From contig NZ_CAKXZS010000011.1 in the NCBI RefSeq assembly GCF_935822925.1, positions 227,282 through 291,281 on the forward strand: a stretch of 64,000 nucleotides of DNA. Direction: 5' to 3'. Both the position numbers and the translations under genes were made by a program. Origin of the DNA: Mesorhizobium ventifaucium. Lineage in GTDB: Bacteria > Pseudomonadota > Alphaproteobacteria > Rhizobiales > Rhizobiaceae. Numbering within the stretch: the first letter of the stretch is position 1; each line of letters opens with the position of its first letter. Below the pieces are notes generated by a model that was not told the origin of the DNA, ran no database searches, and worked only from the letters and a program-made list of their open reading frames with translations. Below, one piece after another: positions 17,313 to 25,907 of the stretch.

Positions 17313-17633
17313 CTAATAATACCAATCCCAGACCCAAACACGCCTGCGACGGCACCGAACGCGCCGATAGCCATTTCGCCAGTAACGACGGCAGATCCTT
17401 CTCCAAGCGCGCCGCCTGCGCCGCCGCCTGCGGTGCCAGCTCCGATGGCGGACCGGCTCCGCTTGCGTATCTTCATCCTCGAAGGCTTCCATAACAGGCG
17501 CGTCGAGTTCATCGAGAATGCCATTTCTGGCGCCCGGTACGCCGGCTACCGCGTTGATTGGCCGAACTGTGCTCACAAGGGCTGCTGCGCCAGCAACGCC
17601 AAGCATTCCTGTCAAAAATAATCGCCGATCCAT
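17313..17633 (-). CDS. Tat-type exported protein with Arg/Tyr/Trp-rich tail
   Basis: A 106-residue protein. The N terminus MDRRLFLTGMLGVAGAAAL has a twin arginine followed by a hydrophobic stretch, as in Tat signals. The C-terminal half is extremely basic: a run of about nine Arg after SWHR, then alternating Arg/Tyr/Trp/Cys, ending VWVWDWYY. Similar rhizobial proteins are sometimes labelled protamine-like because of the Arg run; there is no evidence of a protamine role. GGAGG precedes ATG 17633, which is better than ATG 17645. It may bind a polyanion in the envelope. Confidence 0.65.
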   Translation of the reverse strand: MDRRLFLTGMLGVAGAAALVSTVRPINAVAGVPGARNGILDELDAPVMEAFEDEDTQAEPVRHRSWHRRRRRRRRAWRRICRRYWRNGYRRVRCRRRRVWVWDWYY

Positions 17634-17791
17634 GGAAACCTCCAATCTTCAAGCCAGCGAGACAAGGTTCGCAACTTGAAAAATAGCGCGTTGGATACAA
17701 AAGCAAAGTTAGAGCCATTTAAAGAAAATTTGCTGGTCGGCCCCGCGAACATATGACCGCACGCGAAGCGGTAACTGGGTCGATTCTCACT

Positions 17792-17834
17792 ATGCCGCAT
17801 TGCACAATCACGCTGCGTGCGCAAAATGCGGCAT
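17792..17834 (+). promoter_or_regulatory. Inverted repeat at the nasT start
   Basis: ATGCCGCATT (17792-17801) and AATGCGGCAT (17825-17834) are perfect complements, with further pairing inside (GCAC/GTGC). The right arm overlaps the likely nasT start codon at 17833. The RNA could hide the start codon, or the DNA could be an operator. Confidence 0.5.
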
Positions 17835-18432
17835 GATCCGGAAATCCCTCACCGTCCTGGTGATCGACGAAAACCACATCCGCGCCTCCATCATCGAGGC
17901 GGGATTGCGGGAGGCCGGGCATGAGCAGGTCACGGTCGTTCACGATGTTGCGGGAATAGCGCGGCGCATTGCCGAGATCGAACCAGACGTAATCGTCATC
18001 GATCTCGAAAATCCCAACCGCGATATGCTTGAAAACATGTTCCAGCTTTCGCGCGTGGTGAAGCGGCCGATCGCCATGTTCGTGGACCGGTCGGATCAGG
18101 CTTCAATCGAAGCTGCGGTGGAAGCGGGAGTCTCCGCCTATGTCGTCGACGGGCTGCGCCAGGAGCGCGTCAAGCCGATCCTCGACATGGCAATCAGCCG
18201 CTTCAACGCGTTCTCGCGGATGGCGCGCGAACTGGAGGAAGCCCGCAGTGAATTGGAGGACCGCAAGCTCATCGACCGCGCCAAGGGCATCCTGATGCGG
18301 TCGCGCGGCCTGTCTGAGGAGGCGGCCTATGCGCTTTTGCGCAAGACCGCCATGAACCAGAACCGCAAGATAAGCGAAATCGCGCAGAGCCTGGTGACGG
18401 CGGCAGGCCTTCTGGATCCCGGAGAGAGTTGA
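17833..18432 (+). CDS. nasT: ANTAR-domain antiterminator NasT
   Basis: A 199-residue response-regulator-like protein. The receiver-like domain starts TVLVIDENHIRASIIEAGL and contains DVIVIDLENPNRDMLE. The ANTAR RNA-binding domain at the C terminus carries KLIDRAKGILMRSRGLSEEA and LLRKTAMNQNRKI. NasT binds a two-hairpin RNA motif in nitrate-assimilation leaders and prevents termination; without nitrate it is held by NasS. The matching partner gene follows at once and a suitable leader lies at 19873-19973. ATG 17833 is chosen; the frame could also start at TTG 17800. Confidence 0.93.
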   Translation: MIRKSLTVLVIDENHIRASIIEAGLREAGHEQVTVVHDVAGIARRIAEIEPDVIVIDLENPNRDMLENMFQLSRVVKRPIAMFVDRSDQASIEAAVEAGVSAYVVDGLRQERVKPILDMAISRFNAFSRMARELEEARSELEDRKLIDRAKGILMRSRGLSEEAAYALLRKTAMNQNRKISEIAQSLVTAAGLLDPGES

Positions 18433-18434
18433 GC

Positions 18435-19673
18435 ATGGCGGCCGAACACCAGATCAATGCCGGTTTCATGCCGCTCTTCGACAGCGCCGTTCTTGTCGCA
18501 GCGAAGGAGATCGGCTTTGCCGCGCGCGAAGGCGTCGACCTGACGCTTAGTCGCGAAACGTCCTGGGCCAACATCCGCGACCGCATCGCGATCGGGCATT
18601 TCGACCTGGCGCATATGCTGGGGCCGATGCCGATCGCCTGCAATGTGGGGCTCACCCCACTCGCCTCCGACACGATCGTGCCGTTCTCGCTGGGGCTGGG
18701 CGGCAACTGCGTAACGGTTTCGACCACGCTCTGGGCGGGCATGGCCGCGCACGGCGCTTTGCCCGATCTCGATCCGGCGCGCGCCGGCAAGGCCTTGGGA
18801 GCGCTGATCCGTGAACGGGCAAATGCCGGTCGCGACCCGCTGCGCTTTGCGGTCGTGCATCCGCACTCCGGACACAATTACGAACTGCGCTACTGGCTCG
18901 CCGCCTGCGGCATCGATCCGTCGCGCGAAATAGAAATCGTCATCGTGCCGCCGCCCTTCATGGCCGACGCACTCGCCGCCGGCAGGATCGACGGCTACTG
19001 CGCCGGCGAACCGTGGAACAGCGCCTCGGTCGTCGCCGGAACCGGCCATATCGCCACGGTCAAGGCGACCATCTGGAAGACCAGCCCCGAGAAAGTCGTC
19101 GGCGTGCGCAAGGCCTGGGCCGAAAAACACCCGGAAGCCCTTTCGGCGCTGCTGCGCGCGCTCCATCACGCCGCGCGCTGGTGCCAGGATCCGGCAAACC
19201 GCGGCGAACTGGCCGCCTTGATGGCGCAGCCTTCCTTCCTCGGCCTTTCGCCGGCGCTGCAGATGCCGATCCTGACCGGACATCTTGCGCTGGGCGGCGG
19301 CGCGGAACTGACCGTCGAGGACTTTTTTCTGCCTTTCGGCAAGGCGGCAAATTTTCCGTGGAAAAGCCACGCGCTGTGGTTCTACACGCAGATGGTCCGT
19401 TGGGGGCAGGTCAAGCACAGCGCTGCCCACATGGCGCTCGCGCGCGACACCTACCGGCCCGACCTCTATCGCGCAGCGCTGAAGCCGCTCGGCGTCGCCC
19501 TGCCGGGGGCCAACGCCAAGGTCGAGGGGGCGCTCACCGCTGCCACCCCGGTAGGCTCGGCCGGCGCCAGCCTCGCCCTTGGTCCGGATGGTTTCTTCGA
19601 CGGCCGTATCTTCGATCCCGACAGGATCGACGACTATCTCGCTATCCGCGACTGGGCGATGCCGACGAGTTGA
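18435..19673 (+). CDS. nasS: Nitrate sensor NasS
   Basis: A 412-residue CmpA/NrtA-like ligand-binding protein that lacks any signal peptide, so it should act in the cytoplasm, as NasS does. NasS binds nitrate or nitrite and in their absence sequesters NasT. The body aligns in pattern with NrtA encoded next door (HNYELRYWLAACGIDPSREI; GYCAGEPWNSASVV; FPWKSHALWFYTQMVRWGQ). It starts two bases after nasT stops (ATG 18435; TTG 18429 would overlap), so the two are co-translated. Confidence 0.92.
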   Translation: MAAEHQINAGFMPLFDSAVLVAAKEIGFAAREGVDLTLSRETSWANIRDRIAIGHFDLAHMLGPMPIACNVGLTPLASDTIVPFSLGLGGNCVTVSTTLWAGMAAHGALPDLDPARAGKALGALIRERANAGRDPLRFAVVHPHSGHNYELRYWLAACGIDPSREIEIVIVPPPFMADALAAGRIDGYCAGEPWNSASVVAGTGHIATVKATIWKTSPEKVVGVRKAWAEKHPEALSALLRALHHAARWCQDPANRGELAALMAQPSFLGLSPALQMPILTGHLALGGGAELTVEDFFLPFGKAANFPWKSHALWFYTQMVRWGQVKHSAAHMALARDTYRPDLYRAALKPLGVALPGANAKVEGALTAATPVGSAGASLALGPDGFFDGRIFDPDRIDDYLAIRDWAMPTS

Positions 19674-19681
19674 GCATTCCT

Positions 19682-19721
19682 TGCGCACTACCGTGCACTG
19701 CACAATTTTTGTGCCACTGCA
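19682..19721 (+). promoter_or_regulatory. Tandem inverted repeats upstream of the nrtA promoter
   Basis: GCGCACTACCGTGCAC (19683-19698) and GCACAATTTTTGTGC (19700-19714) are inverted repeats with GCAC/GTGC half-sites, like NtrC enhancer sites, about 110-140 bases before the sigma-54-like promoter. TGCACTGCA (19694-19702) also fits the TGC-N3-GCA motif found in the exopolysaccharide region. Confidence 0.5.
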
Positions 19722-19823
19722 CAATGAACGTGACTGCTGCGTGAGCATCGACAATCCGGCGGCCCAGTCTTCGCGCCCACGCTATCGATTGTTTTCATTG
19801 CCGAATTTGCCGTAAGTCTAAAC

Positions 19824-19840
19824 TGGCACGGTTCCTGCAT
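19824..19840 (+). promoter_or_regulatory. Sigma-54 (RpoN) promoter of nrtA operon
   Basis: TGGCACGGTTCCTGCAT places GG (19825-19826) and GC (19837-19838) at the -24/-12 spacing of RpoN promoters; the -12 part is CTGC where TTGC is usual. With the NtrC-like repeats upstream this suggests nitrogen-limitation control. Transcription should begin near 19850, ahead of the ANTAR-type leader. Confidence 0.75.
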
Positions 19841-19872
19841 AGTAATCCATAGGCCTTCAGGCCACGGGATAC

Positions 19873-19907
19873 GGCGTCCAATGGCGGGCGCCACAGGCAA
19901 AGCTGCC
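19873..19907 (+). ncRNA. ANTAR target motif (NasT-responsive leader)
   Basis: GGCGTCC (19873-19879) pairs with GGGCGCC (19886-19892), with one G-U pair, around the hexaloop AATGGC, which has A at position 1 and G at position 4 as NasT/AmiR targets require. A second short stem GGC/GCC (19896-19898 and 19905-19907) closes hexaloop AAAGCT, again A1 and G4. The second loop and stem overlap the 5' arm of the terminator, so NasT binding could block termination. The second stem is only three pairs. Confidence 0.75.
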
Positions 19908-19973
19908 GCTCAGGTCAACACGCGATCCGGATCAACGGACGCAGTGGCCTGGTCGGCGGCTTTTTTGTTTTTG
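19900..19973 (+). terminator. Leader terminator (attenuator) of nrtABC-nirBD-nasA
   Basis: AAGCTGCCGCTCAGG (19900-19914) pairs with CCTGGTCGGCGGCTT (19948-19962) through 14 of 15 positions, counting two G-U pairs, followed by TTTTTTGTTTTT. The inner loop is about 33 bases. It stands 55 bases before nrtA and is mutually exclusive with the second ANTAR hairpin. Confidence 0.85.
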
Positions 19974-20028
19974 GTCGAACACGCAAATCGACGGCGCAGA
20001 TCCCAAGCCGCGCCCAACGGAGATAACG

Positions 20029-21345
20029 ATGACGAAACGCATCAAAACCCAATCCGCCCTCAAGGGCGTCACCCGCCGCGATTTCCTGATGATGAGCGCG
20101 GCCACTGCGGCAACGCTGGCGGCGGCGCGCGCGCTGCTGCCGTCCGGCGCCTATGCCGCGACCGCCACGCCGGAAGTGACCGGCGCCAAGCTCGGCTTCA
20201 TCGCGCTGACCGATGCCGCACCGCTGATGATCGCCAAGCAGAAGGGCCTGTTCGAAAAATTCGGCATGCCCGATGTCGAGGTGCTCAAGCAGGCCTCCTG
20301 GGGTGCGACACGCGACAATCTGATGCTCGGCGGCGAAGCCAACGGCATCGACGGGGCCCATATCCTGACGCCGATGCCTTATTTGATGCACACCGGCAAG
20401 GTGACGCAGAACAACCAGCCGATGCCGATGGCGATCGTGGCGCGGCTCAACTACGACTGCCAGGCGATTTCCGTCGCGCAGGAATATGCCGGCACCGGCG
20501 TCGGCCTCGATGCCTCCAAGCTGAAGGACGCCTTCGCGGCCAAAAAGGCCGAAGGCAAAGAGGTGAAGGCCGCCATGACTTTCCCGGGCGGCACCCATGA
20601 TTTCTGGTTGCGCTACTGGCTGGCTGCCGGTGGCATCGATCCCGACAAGGATGTCTCGACCATCGTCGTGCCGCCGCCGCAGATGGTCGCCAACATGAAG
20701 GTCGGCAACATGGACGTGTTCTGCGTCGGCGAGCCGTGGAACGAGCAACTCGTCCATCAGGGCGTCGGCTTCACCGCCGCCACCACGGGCGAACTCTGGA
20801 AAGGCCATCCGGAAAAGGCGCTCGGCCTGCGCGCCGCCTTCATCGACAAGAACCCGAACGCCTCCAAGGCGATCCTGATGGCCGTCATGGAAGCCCAGCA
20901 ATGGTGCGAAGCCATGGAAAACAAGGACGAGATGGCGGCCATCATCGGCAAGCGGCAATGGATGAACGTGCCGACCGCCGACATCATCGGCCGTCTCAAG
21001 GGCGACATCAATTACGGCAACGACCGCGTCGCTACCGGCACCGACCTCTACATGAAGTTCTGGAAGGGCGGTGTGTCCTATCCGTTCAAGAGCCACGACA
21101 GCTGGTTCCTCGCCGAAAACATCCGCTGGGGCAAATTCGCGGCGACCACCGACATCAAAGAGCTGGTCGATCAGGTCAACCGCGAAGATCTGTGGCGCGA
21201 GGCGGCGAAGGATCTCGGCGTCGCTGCGGCAGACATCCCGGCGTCTTCATCGCGCGGTGTCGAGACCTTCTTCGACGGCAAGATCTTCGATCCGGCCAAT
21301 CCGTCCGCCTATCTCGACAGCCTGAAGATCAAGGCATCGGCCTGA
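20029..21345 (+). CDS. nrtA: Nitrate ABC transporter substrate-binding protein
   Basis: A 438-residue periplasmic nitrate/nitrite-binding protein of the CmpA/NrtA family. The signal is of Tat type: TRRDFLMMSAATAATLAAAR, with cleavage expected near AYA. The mature part has TPMPYLMHTGKVTQNNQPMP, GEPWNEQLVHQGVG and FKSHDSWFLAENIRWGK. GGAG stands before ATG 20029. It feeds NrtB and NrtC, whose genes follow. Expression should depend on the sigma-54 promoter and on the leader terminator. Confidence 0.95.
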   Translation: MTKRIKTQSALKGVTRRDFLMMSAATAATLAAARALLPSGAYAATATPEVTGAKLGFIALTDAAPLMIAKQKGLFEKFGMPDVEVLKQASWGATRDNLMLGGEANGIDGAHILTPMPYLMHTGKVTQNNQPMPMAIVARLNYDCQAISVAQEYAGTGVGLDASKLKDAFAAKKAEGKEVKAAMTFPGGTHDFWLRYWLAAGGIDPDKDVSTIVVPPPQMVANMKVGNMDVFCVGEPWNEQLVHQGVGFTAATTGELWKGHPEKALGLRAAFIDKNPNASKAILMAVMEAQQWCEAMENKDEMAAIIGKRQWMNVPTADIIGRLKGDINYGNDRVATGTDLYMKFWKGGVSYPFKSHDSWFLAENIRWGKFAATTDIKELVDQVNREDLWREAAKDLGVAAADIPASSSRGVETFFDGKIFDPANPSAYLDSLKIKASA

Positions 21346-21410
21346 CGTCGCCGGCAGCGACGCCACTTGGCGCCGCCTGTCACTCCAATGCTCAAGGAGC
21401 TTTTTGCGAA

Positions 21411-22307
21411 ATGTCTATCCAAGCCATCAAGGACCCCAACGTGAAGGCGTTCCCCACGCCTGCCAAGCCTGCAGAGGTCATAGCTTTCACCGCCAAGGTG
21501 AGGCGCCGCTTCGAACCCGGCGCGATCGCCGGCAAGCTGGCGAGCACGCTGGTGCCGCCGGCAATCGTCATCGTCGTCATGCTCGTCATCTGGCAGATCG
21601 CTTGCTCGTCGCCCAACGCCAGCTTGCCGCCGCCTAGCCAGGTATGGACCGAGGCCTACGATCTGATCGCCCATCCGTTCTTCGATTATGGTCCGCAGGA
21701 TATCGGACTGGCCTGGCGGGTGCTGATCTCTCTGCAGCGCGTCGCCATCGGCTTCGGCCTGGCTGCAATCGTTGGCGTTGCGCTTGGCGCGCTGGTCGGC
21801 CAATCGATCTGGGCGATGCGCGGCCTCGACCCGGTGTTCCAGATTCTGCGCACCGTGCCGCCGCTCGCCTGGCTGCCGCTGTCGCTGGCCGCTTTCCGCG
21901 ACTCCAGCCCGTCGGCGATCTTCGTCATCTTCATCACCTCGATCTGGCCAGTGATCATCAACACCGCCGTCGGCGTTCGCAACATTCCAGAGGACTATCG
22001 CAACGTCTCGCGCATCCTCAGGCTCAACCAGCTCGAATTCTTCGTGAAGATCATGGTGCCGGCCGCGGCACCTTACATCTTCACCGGCCTGCGCATCGGC
22101 ATCGGCCTGTCCTGGCTTGCCATCGTCGCCGCCGAAATGCTGACCGGCGGCGTCGGCATCGGCTTCTTCATCTGGGACGCCTGGAACTCGTCGCGGCTGC
22201 CCGACATCATCGTTGCGCTCGCCTATATCGGCGTCACCGGCTTTTGCCTCGACCGCCTGGTCGCGGCGGTCGGCGCCTTCGTCACCCGCGGCACAACGGC
22301 AAAGTGA
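21411..22307 (+). CDS. nrtB: Nitrate ABC transporter permease
   Basis: A 298-residue inner-membrane permease of the nitrate/sulfonate/taurine class. A first membrane segment (STLVPPAIVIVVMLVIWQIA) is followed by the BPD transport domain; the ATPase-contact region is around PEDYRNVSRILRLNQLEFFV and the last part ends near GVTGFCLDRLVAAVGAFV. ATG 21411 has AAGGAG at a somewhat long distance. It lies 65 bases after nrtA and 10 before nrtC. Confidence 0.93.
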   Translation: MSIQAIKDPNVKAFPTPAKPAEVIAFTAKVRRRFEPGAIAGKLASTLVPPAIVIVVMLVIWQIACSSPNASLPPPSQVWTEAYDLIAHPFFDYGPQDIGLAWRVLISLQRVAIGFGLAAIVGVALGALVGQSIWAMRGLDPVFQILRTVPPLAWLPLSLAAFRDSSPSAIFVIFITSIWPVIINTAVGVRNIPEDYRNVSRILRLNQLEFFVKIMVPAAAPYIFTGLRIGIGLSWLAIVAAEMLTGGVGIGFFIWDAWNSSRLPDIIVALAYIGVTGFCLDRLVAAVGAFVTRGTTAK

Positions 22308-22317
22308 GGAGAGGGCA

Positions 22318-23115
22318 ATGACGGCCTATCTGAAACTCGACCATATCGACAAGTCATTCGCCCGCGGCGGCCAGGTCAGCGAGGTGCTGAAAGACATCCG
22401 GCTGACCATCGACAAGGGCGAATTCGTCTCGATCATCGGCCATTCCGGCTGCGGCAAGTCGACCTTGCTCAACCTGATCGCCGGGCTGACGAAAGTGACC
22501 GCCGGAGCCGTCCTGCTCGAAAATAAGGAGGTCGACAGCCCCGGTCCTGAACGCGCCGTGGTGTTCCAGAACCACAGCCTGCTGCCATGGCTCACCGTCT
22601 ACGAAAACATCAACCTGGCGGTGTCGAAGGTGTTCGGCCGCACCAGGAGCCGAGCCGAACGGCACGACTGGATCATGCGCAATCTCGACCTCGTGCAGAT
22701 GGCGCATGCCAGGGACAAGCGGCCCGCCGAGATTTCGGGCGGCATGAAGCAGCGCGTCGGCATCGCCCGCGCGCTGGCCATGGAGCCGAAGATCCTGCTG
22801 CTCGACGAGCCCTTCGGCGCGCTCGACGCGCTGACGCGCGCGCATCTGCAGGACGCGGTGATGGATATCCATTCGAGGCTTGGCTCGACGACGATCATGA
22901 TCACCCACGACGTCGACGAAGCGGTGCTGTTGTCCGACCGCATCGTCATGATGACCAACGGTCCGGCGGCGACCATCGGCGAGGTGCTTGCGGTGCCGCT
23001 GGCCCGGCCGCGCCGCCGCGTTGAGTTATCCTCCGACCGGACTTTCCTGCGCTGCCGCGAGGCGGTGCTGAAATTCCTCTACGAACGCCACCGCTTCGTC
23101 GAAGCCGCGGAGTAG
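22318..23115 (+). CDS. nrtC: Nitrate ABC transporter ATP-binding protein
   Basis: A 265-residue ABC ATPase. Walker A is GHSGCGKST (about residues 41-49), the signature is SGGMKQRVGIA, Walker B is ILLLDEPFGALD, and the switch His is in MITHDVDEA. It corresponds to the single-domain NrtD/CmpD-like ATPase used in proteobacteria; the extra solute-binding domain of cyanobacterial NrtC is missing. GAGGAGAGGG precedes ATG 22318. Confidence 0.92.
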   Translation: MTAYLKLDHIDKSFARGGQVSEVLKDIRLTIDKGEFVSIIGHSGCGKSTLLNLIAGLTKVTAGAVLLENKEVDSPGPERAVVFQNHSLLPWLTVYENINLAVSKVFGRTRSRAERHDWIMRNLDLVQMAHARDKRPAEISGGMKQRVGIARALAMEPKILLLDEPFGALDALTRAHLQDAVMDIHSRLGSTTIMITHDVDEAVLLSDRIVMMTNGPAATIGEVLAVPLARPRRRVELSSDRTFLRCREAVLKFLYERHRFVEAAE

Positions 23116-23119
23116 CTCA

Positions 23120-25570
23120 ATGACCGAAAAACTCGTCATCATCGGCAACGGCATGGCGCCCGGGCGGATGCTGGAGCATCTTTTCGAACAGGCGCCCGGT
23201 CTCTACCAGGTCACCATCTTCAACGCCGAGCCGCGGGTCAATTACGACCGAATCATGCTGTCGCCGGTGCTGTCGGGTGAGAAGGCTTTTGAGGAAATCA
23301 TCATCCATGGCGACGGCTGGTACATCGCCAACGGCATCACCCTCTACAAGGGCCATAAGATCGTCGCCATCGACCGGGCGGCGAAGACCGTCATCTCCGA
23401 CCACGGCGTCACCGAACCCTATGACAAGCTTGTCATCGCCACCGGCTCGGTGCCGTTCATCATTCCGGTACCCGGCCACGATCTGCCGGGCGTGCTCACC
23501 TATCGCGATCTCGACGATGTCCAAGCCATGCTGCTTGCCGCCCAGTCGCGAGCCAAGGCCGTGGTCATCGGCGGGGGGTTGCTCGGGCTGGAGGCAGCCG
23601 CGGGCTTGAACTCGCAAGGCATGGACGTCACCGTGCTGCATGTCATGCCGACGCTGATGGAGCGTCAGCTCGATCCGGCCGCCGGCTATCTGCTGCAGCG
23701 AGCTGTCGAGCAACGCGGCATCAAGGTCATCACCAAGGCCAACACCCAGGCGATCACAGGCAAGAGTAAGGTCGAGCAGGTGGAACTCGCCGACGGAACC
23801 ATCATCCCGGCGACGCTGGTCGTCATGGCGGTGGGCATCAGGCCGAATGCGACGCTGGCGAAAGACGCCGGCATTGCCGTCAATCGCGGCATCGTCGTCG
23901 ACGCCGGCATGCGCAGCAACGATCCCGATATCTATGCGCTCGGCGAATGCGCGGAGGTCAACGGACAGGTCTACGGGCTGGTGGCGCCGCTCTATGAGAT
24001 GGCGCGTGTCGCGGCCAGCCAGCTTGCCGGCAACGAGGCGGCGGCTTTCGTCCATATGGACACGCCGACCAAGCTCAAGGTCACCGGCATCGAGCTGTTC
24101 TCGCTCGGCGACTTTGCCGAGGGCGAGGACCGCCAGGAGATCGTGCTGCGCGATGCCGCCGCCGGCGTCTACAAACGGCTGGTGCTCAGGGATGACCGCA
24201 TCATCGGCACCGTGCTTTACGGCGAGACGGCGGACGGCGCCTGGTTCAACGACCTCAAGAAGAAGCAGACCGACATATCGGAAATGCGCGACACGCTTAT
24301 CTTCGGCCAGTCATACCAGGGAGGCGCCTCCCTGGACCCTATGGCGGCCGTTGCAGCCTTGCCGGATGATGCGGAAATCTGCGGCTGCAACGGCGTTTGC
24401 AAGGGAAAGATCACTGGCGCGATCACGGCTAAAGGCCTGACCTCGCTCGACGACGTGCGCGCTCACACCAAGGCGTCCGCCTCCTGCGGCTCCTGCACCG
24501 GGCTGGTCGAAAAGCTGATGGTGCTGACCATCGGCGACAAATATAATCCGGCGGCGGTGCAACCGATGTGCGGCTGCACCACGCTCGGCCATGATGAGGT
24601 CCGCCGGCTGATCAAGGCCAAGGACCTGAAGACCATTCCCGCCGTCATGCAGGAACTGGAATGGACCACCTCCTGCGGCTGCGCCAAATGCCGGCCGGCG
24701 CTCAATTACTATCTCGTCTGCGACTGGCCGGATGAGTATGCCGACGACTACCAGTCGCGCTTCATCAACGAGCGCGTCCACGCCAACATCCAGAAGGACG
24801 GTACCTATTCGGTGGTGCCGCGCATGTGGGGCGGCGTCACCAATGCCGCCGAACTGCGCGCCATTGCCGACGTCGTCGACAAATTCGAAATTCCAATGGT
24901 CAAGGTCACCGGTGGCCAGCGCATCGACATGCTCGGCATCCGCAAGGAGGATCTGCCGGCGGTGTGGGCCGATCTCGGTCAGGCCGGCTTCGTCTCCGGC
25001 CACGCCTATGCCAAGGGACTGCGCACGGTGAAGACCTGCGTCGGTTCAGACTGGTGCCGCTTCGGCACGCAGGATTCGACGGGGTTCGGCGTCCGCATCG
25101 AGAAATTTATGTGGGGCTCGTGGACGCCGGCCAAGGTCAAGATGGCGGTGTCGGGCTGTCCTAGGAACTGTGCGGAAGCAACCTGCAAGGATGTCGGCGT
25201 GATCTGCGTCGATTCAGGCTACGAGATCCATTTCGCCGGGGCAGCCGGCCTCGACATCAAGGGAACCGAGGTGCTCGGCCTGGTCAAGACCGAGGACGAC
25301 GCGTTGGAGCATATCGTGGCGCTGACGCAGATGTATCGCGAGCAGGGCCGCTATCTCGAGCGGATCTACAAATGGGCCAAGCGCATCGGCATCGCCGAGA
25401 TCAAGCGCCAGATCATGGACGATGGCGAGAAGCGCAAGGCCTATTTTGACCGCTTCGTCTTTTCGCAGAAATTCGCGCAGGTCGACCCGTGGTCGGAACG
25501 CGTCTCCGGCAAGGACAAACACGAATTCCGGCCGATGGCTTCGGTCGGCTTCGCGCAGGCGGCGGAGTGA
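23120..25570 (+). CDS. nirB: Assimilatory nitrite reductase [NAD(P)H], large subunit
   Basis: An 816-residue NirB that reduces nitrite to ammonium in the cytoplasm. Domains in order: FAD/NAD(P)H oxidoreductase (VIIGNGMAPGRMLE, RVNYDRIMLSPVL), a BFD-type [2Fe-2S] region (CGCNGVCKGKI, then SCGSCTGLVEKL) near 423-460, a second Cys cluster (CGCAKCRPALNYYLV), and the sirohaem/[4Fe-4S] domain with CVGSDWC (C-x5-C, near 638) and CPRNC (C-x3-C, near 680). Length and order are normal. It starts four bases after nrtC stops. Confidence 0.95.
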   Translation: MTEKLVIIGNGMAPGRMLEHLFEQAPGLYQVTIFNAEPRVNYDRIMLSPVLSGEKAFEEIIIHGDGWYIANGITLYKGHKIVAIDRAAKTVISDHGVTEPYDKLVIATGSVPFIIPVPGHDLPGVLTYRDLDDVQAMLLAAQSRAKAVVIGGGLLGLEAAAGLNSQGMDVTVLHVMPTLMERQLDPAAGYLLQRAVEQRGIKVITKANTQAITGKSKVEQVELADGTIIPATLVVMAVGIRPNATLAKDAGIAVNRGIVVDAGMRSNDPDIYALGECAEVNGQVYGLVAPLYEMARVAASQLAGNEAAAFVHMDTPTKLKVTGIELFSLGDFAEGEDRQEIVLRDAAAGVYKRLVLRDDRIIGTVLYGETADGAWFNDLKKKQTDISEMRDTLIFGQSYQGGASLDPMAAVAALPDDAEICGCNGVCKGKITGAITAKGLTSLDDVRAHTKASASCGSCTGLVEKLMVLTIGDKYNPAAVQPMCGCTTLGHDEVRRLIKAKDLKTIPAVMQELEWTTSCGCAKCRPALNYYLVCDWPDEYADDYQSRFINERVHANIQKDGTYSVVPRMWGGVTNAAELRAIADVVDKFEIPMVKVTGGQRIDMLGIRKEDLPAVWADLGQAGFVSGHAYAKGLRTVKTCVGSDWCRFGTQDSTGFGVRIEKFMWGSWTPAKVKMAVSGCPRNCAEATCKDVGVICVDSGYEIHFAGAAGLDIKGTEVLGLVKTEDDALEHIVALTQMYREQGRYLERIYKWAKRIGIAEIKRQIMDDGEKRKAYFDRFVFSQKFAQVDPWSERVSGKDKHEFRPMASVGFAQAAE

Positions 25571-25575
25571 TCATA

Positions 25576-25905
25576 ATGAATTGGATTGCTGTCGGCACGC
25601 TCTCAGACGTCCCGCGCCGCGGCGCCCGCTGCGTCGCCACGCCTCAAGGCAAGATCGCCGTCTTCCGCACGGCAGAGGACCAGGTCTTCGCCATCGAGGA
25701 CCATTGCCCGCACAAGGGCGGACCGCTCTCGCAGGGGATCGTCCATGGCGCGGCCGTGACCTGTCCCTTGCACAATTGGGTGATCTCGCTGGAAACCGGC
25801 AAGGCGCTTGGCGCTGACGAAGGTGCGGTGCGCACCATTCCGGTGCGGATCGAGGGCGAGCGTCTATTCATTGCGCTGGAAGCGCTGGCCAGTCGCGCGG
25901 CTTGA
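25576..25905 (+). CDS. nirD: Nitrite reductase small subunit
   Basis: A 109-residue NirD with a Rieske-like fold. The segment HCPHKGGPLSQGIVHGAAV and CPLHNW keeps the C-x-H...C-x2-H ligands, so a [2Fe-2S] centre is possible, unlike E. coli NirD, which lost them. ATG 25576 is five bases after the nirB stop. It works in complex with NirB. Confidence 0.92.
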   Translation: MNWIAVGTLSDVPRRGARCVATPQGKIAVFRTAEDQVFAIEDHCPHKGGPLSQGIVHGAAVTCPLHNWVISLETGKALGADEGAVRTIPVRIEGERLFIALEALASRAA

Positions 25906-25907
25906 GC

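Noticed and set aside
17313..17633. Protamine homologue
   Set aside because: The Arg run is compositional; the Tat-like signal and aromatic tail do not match a DNA-packing protein of sperm.
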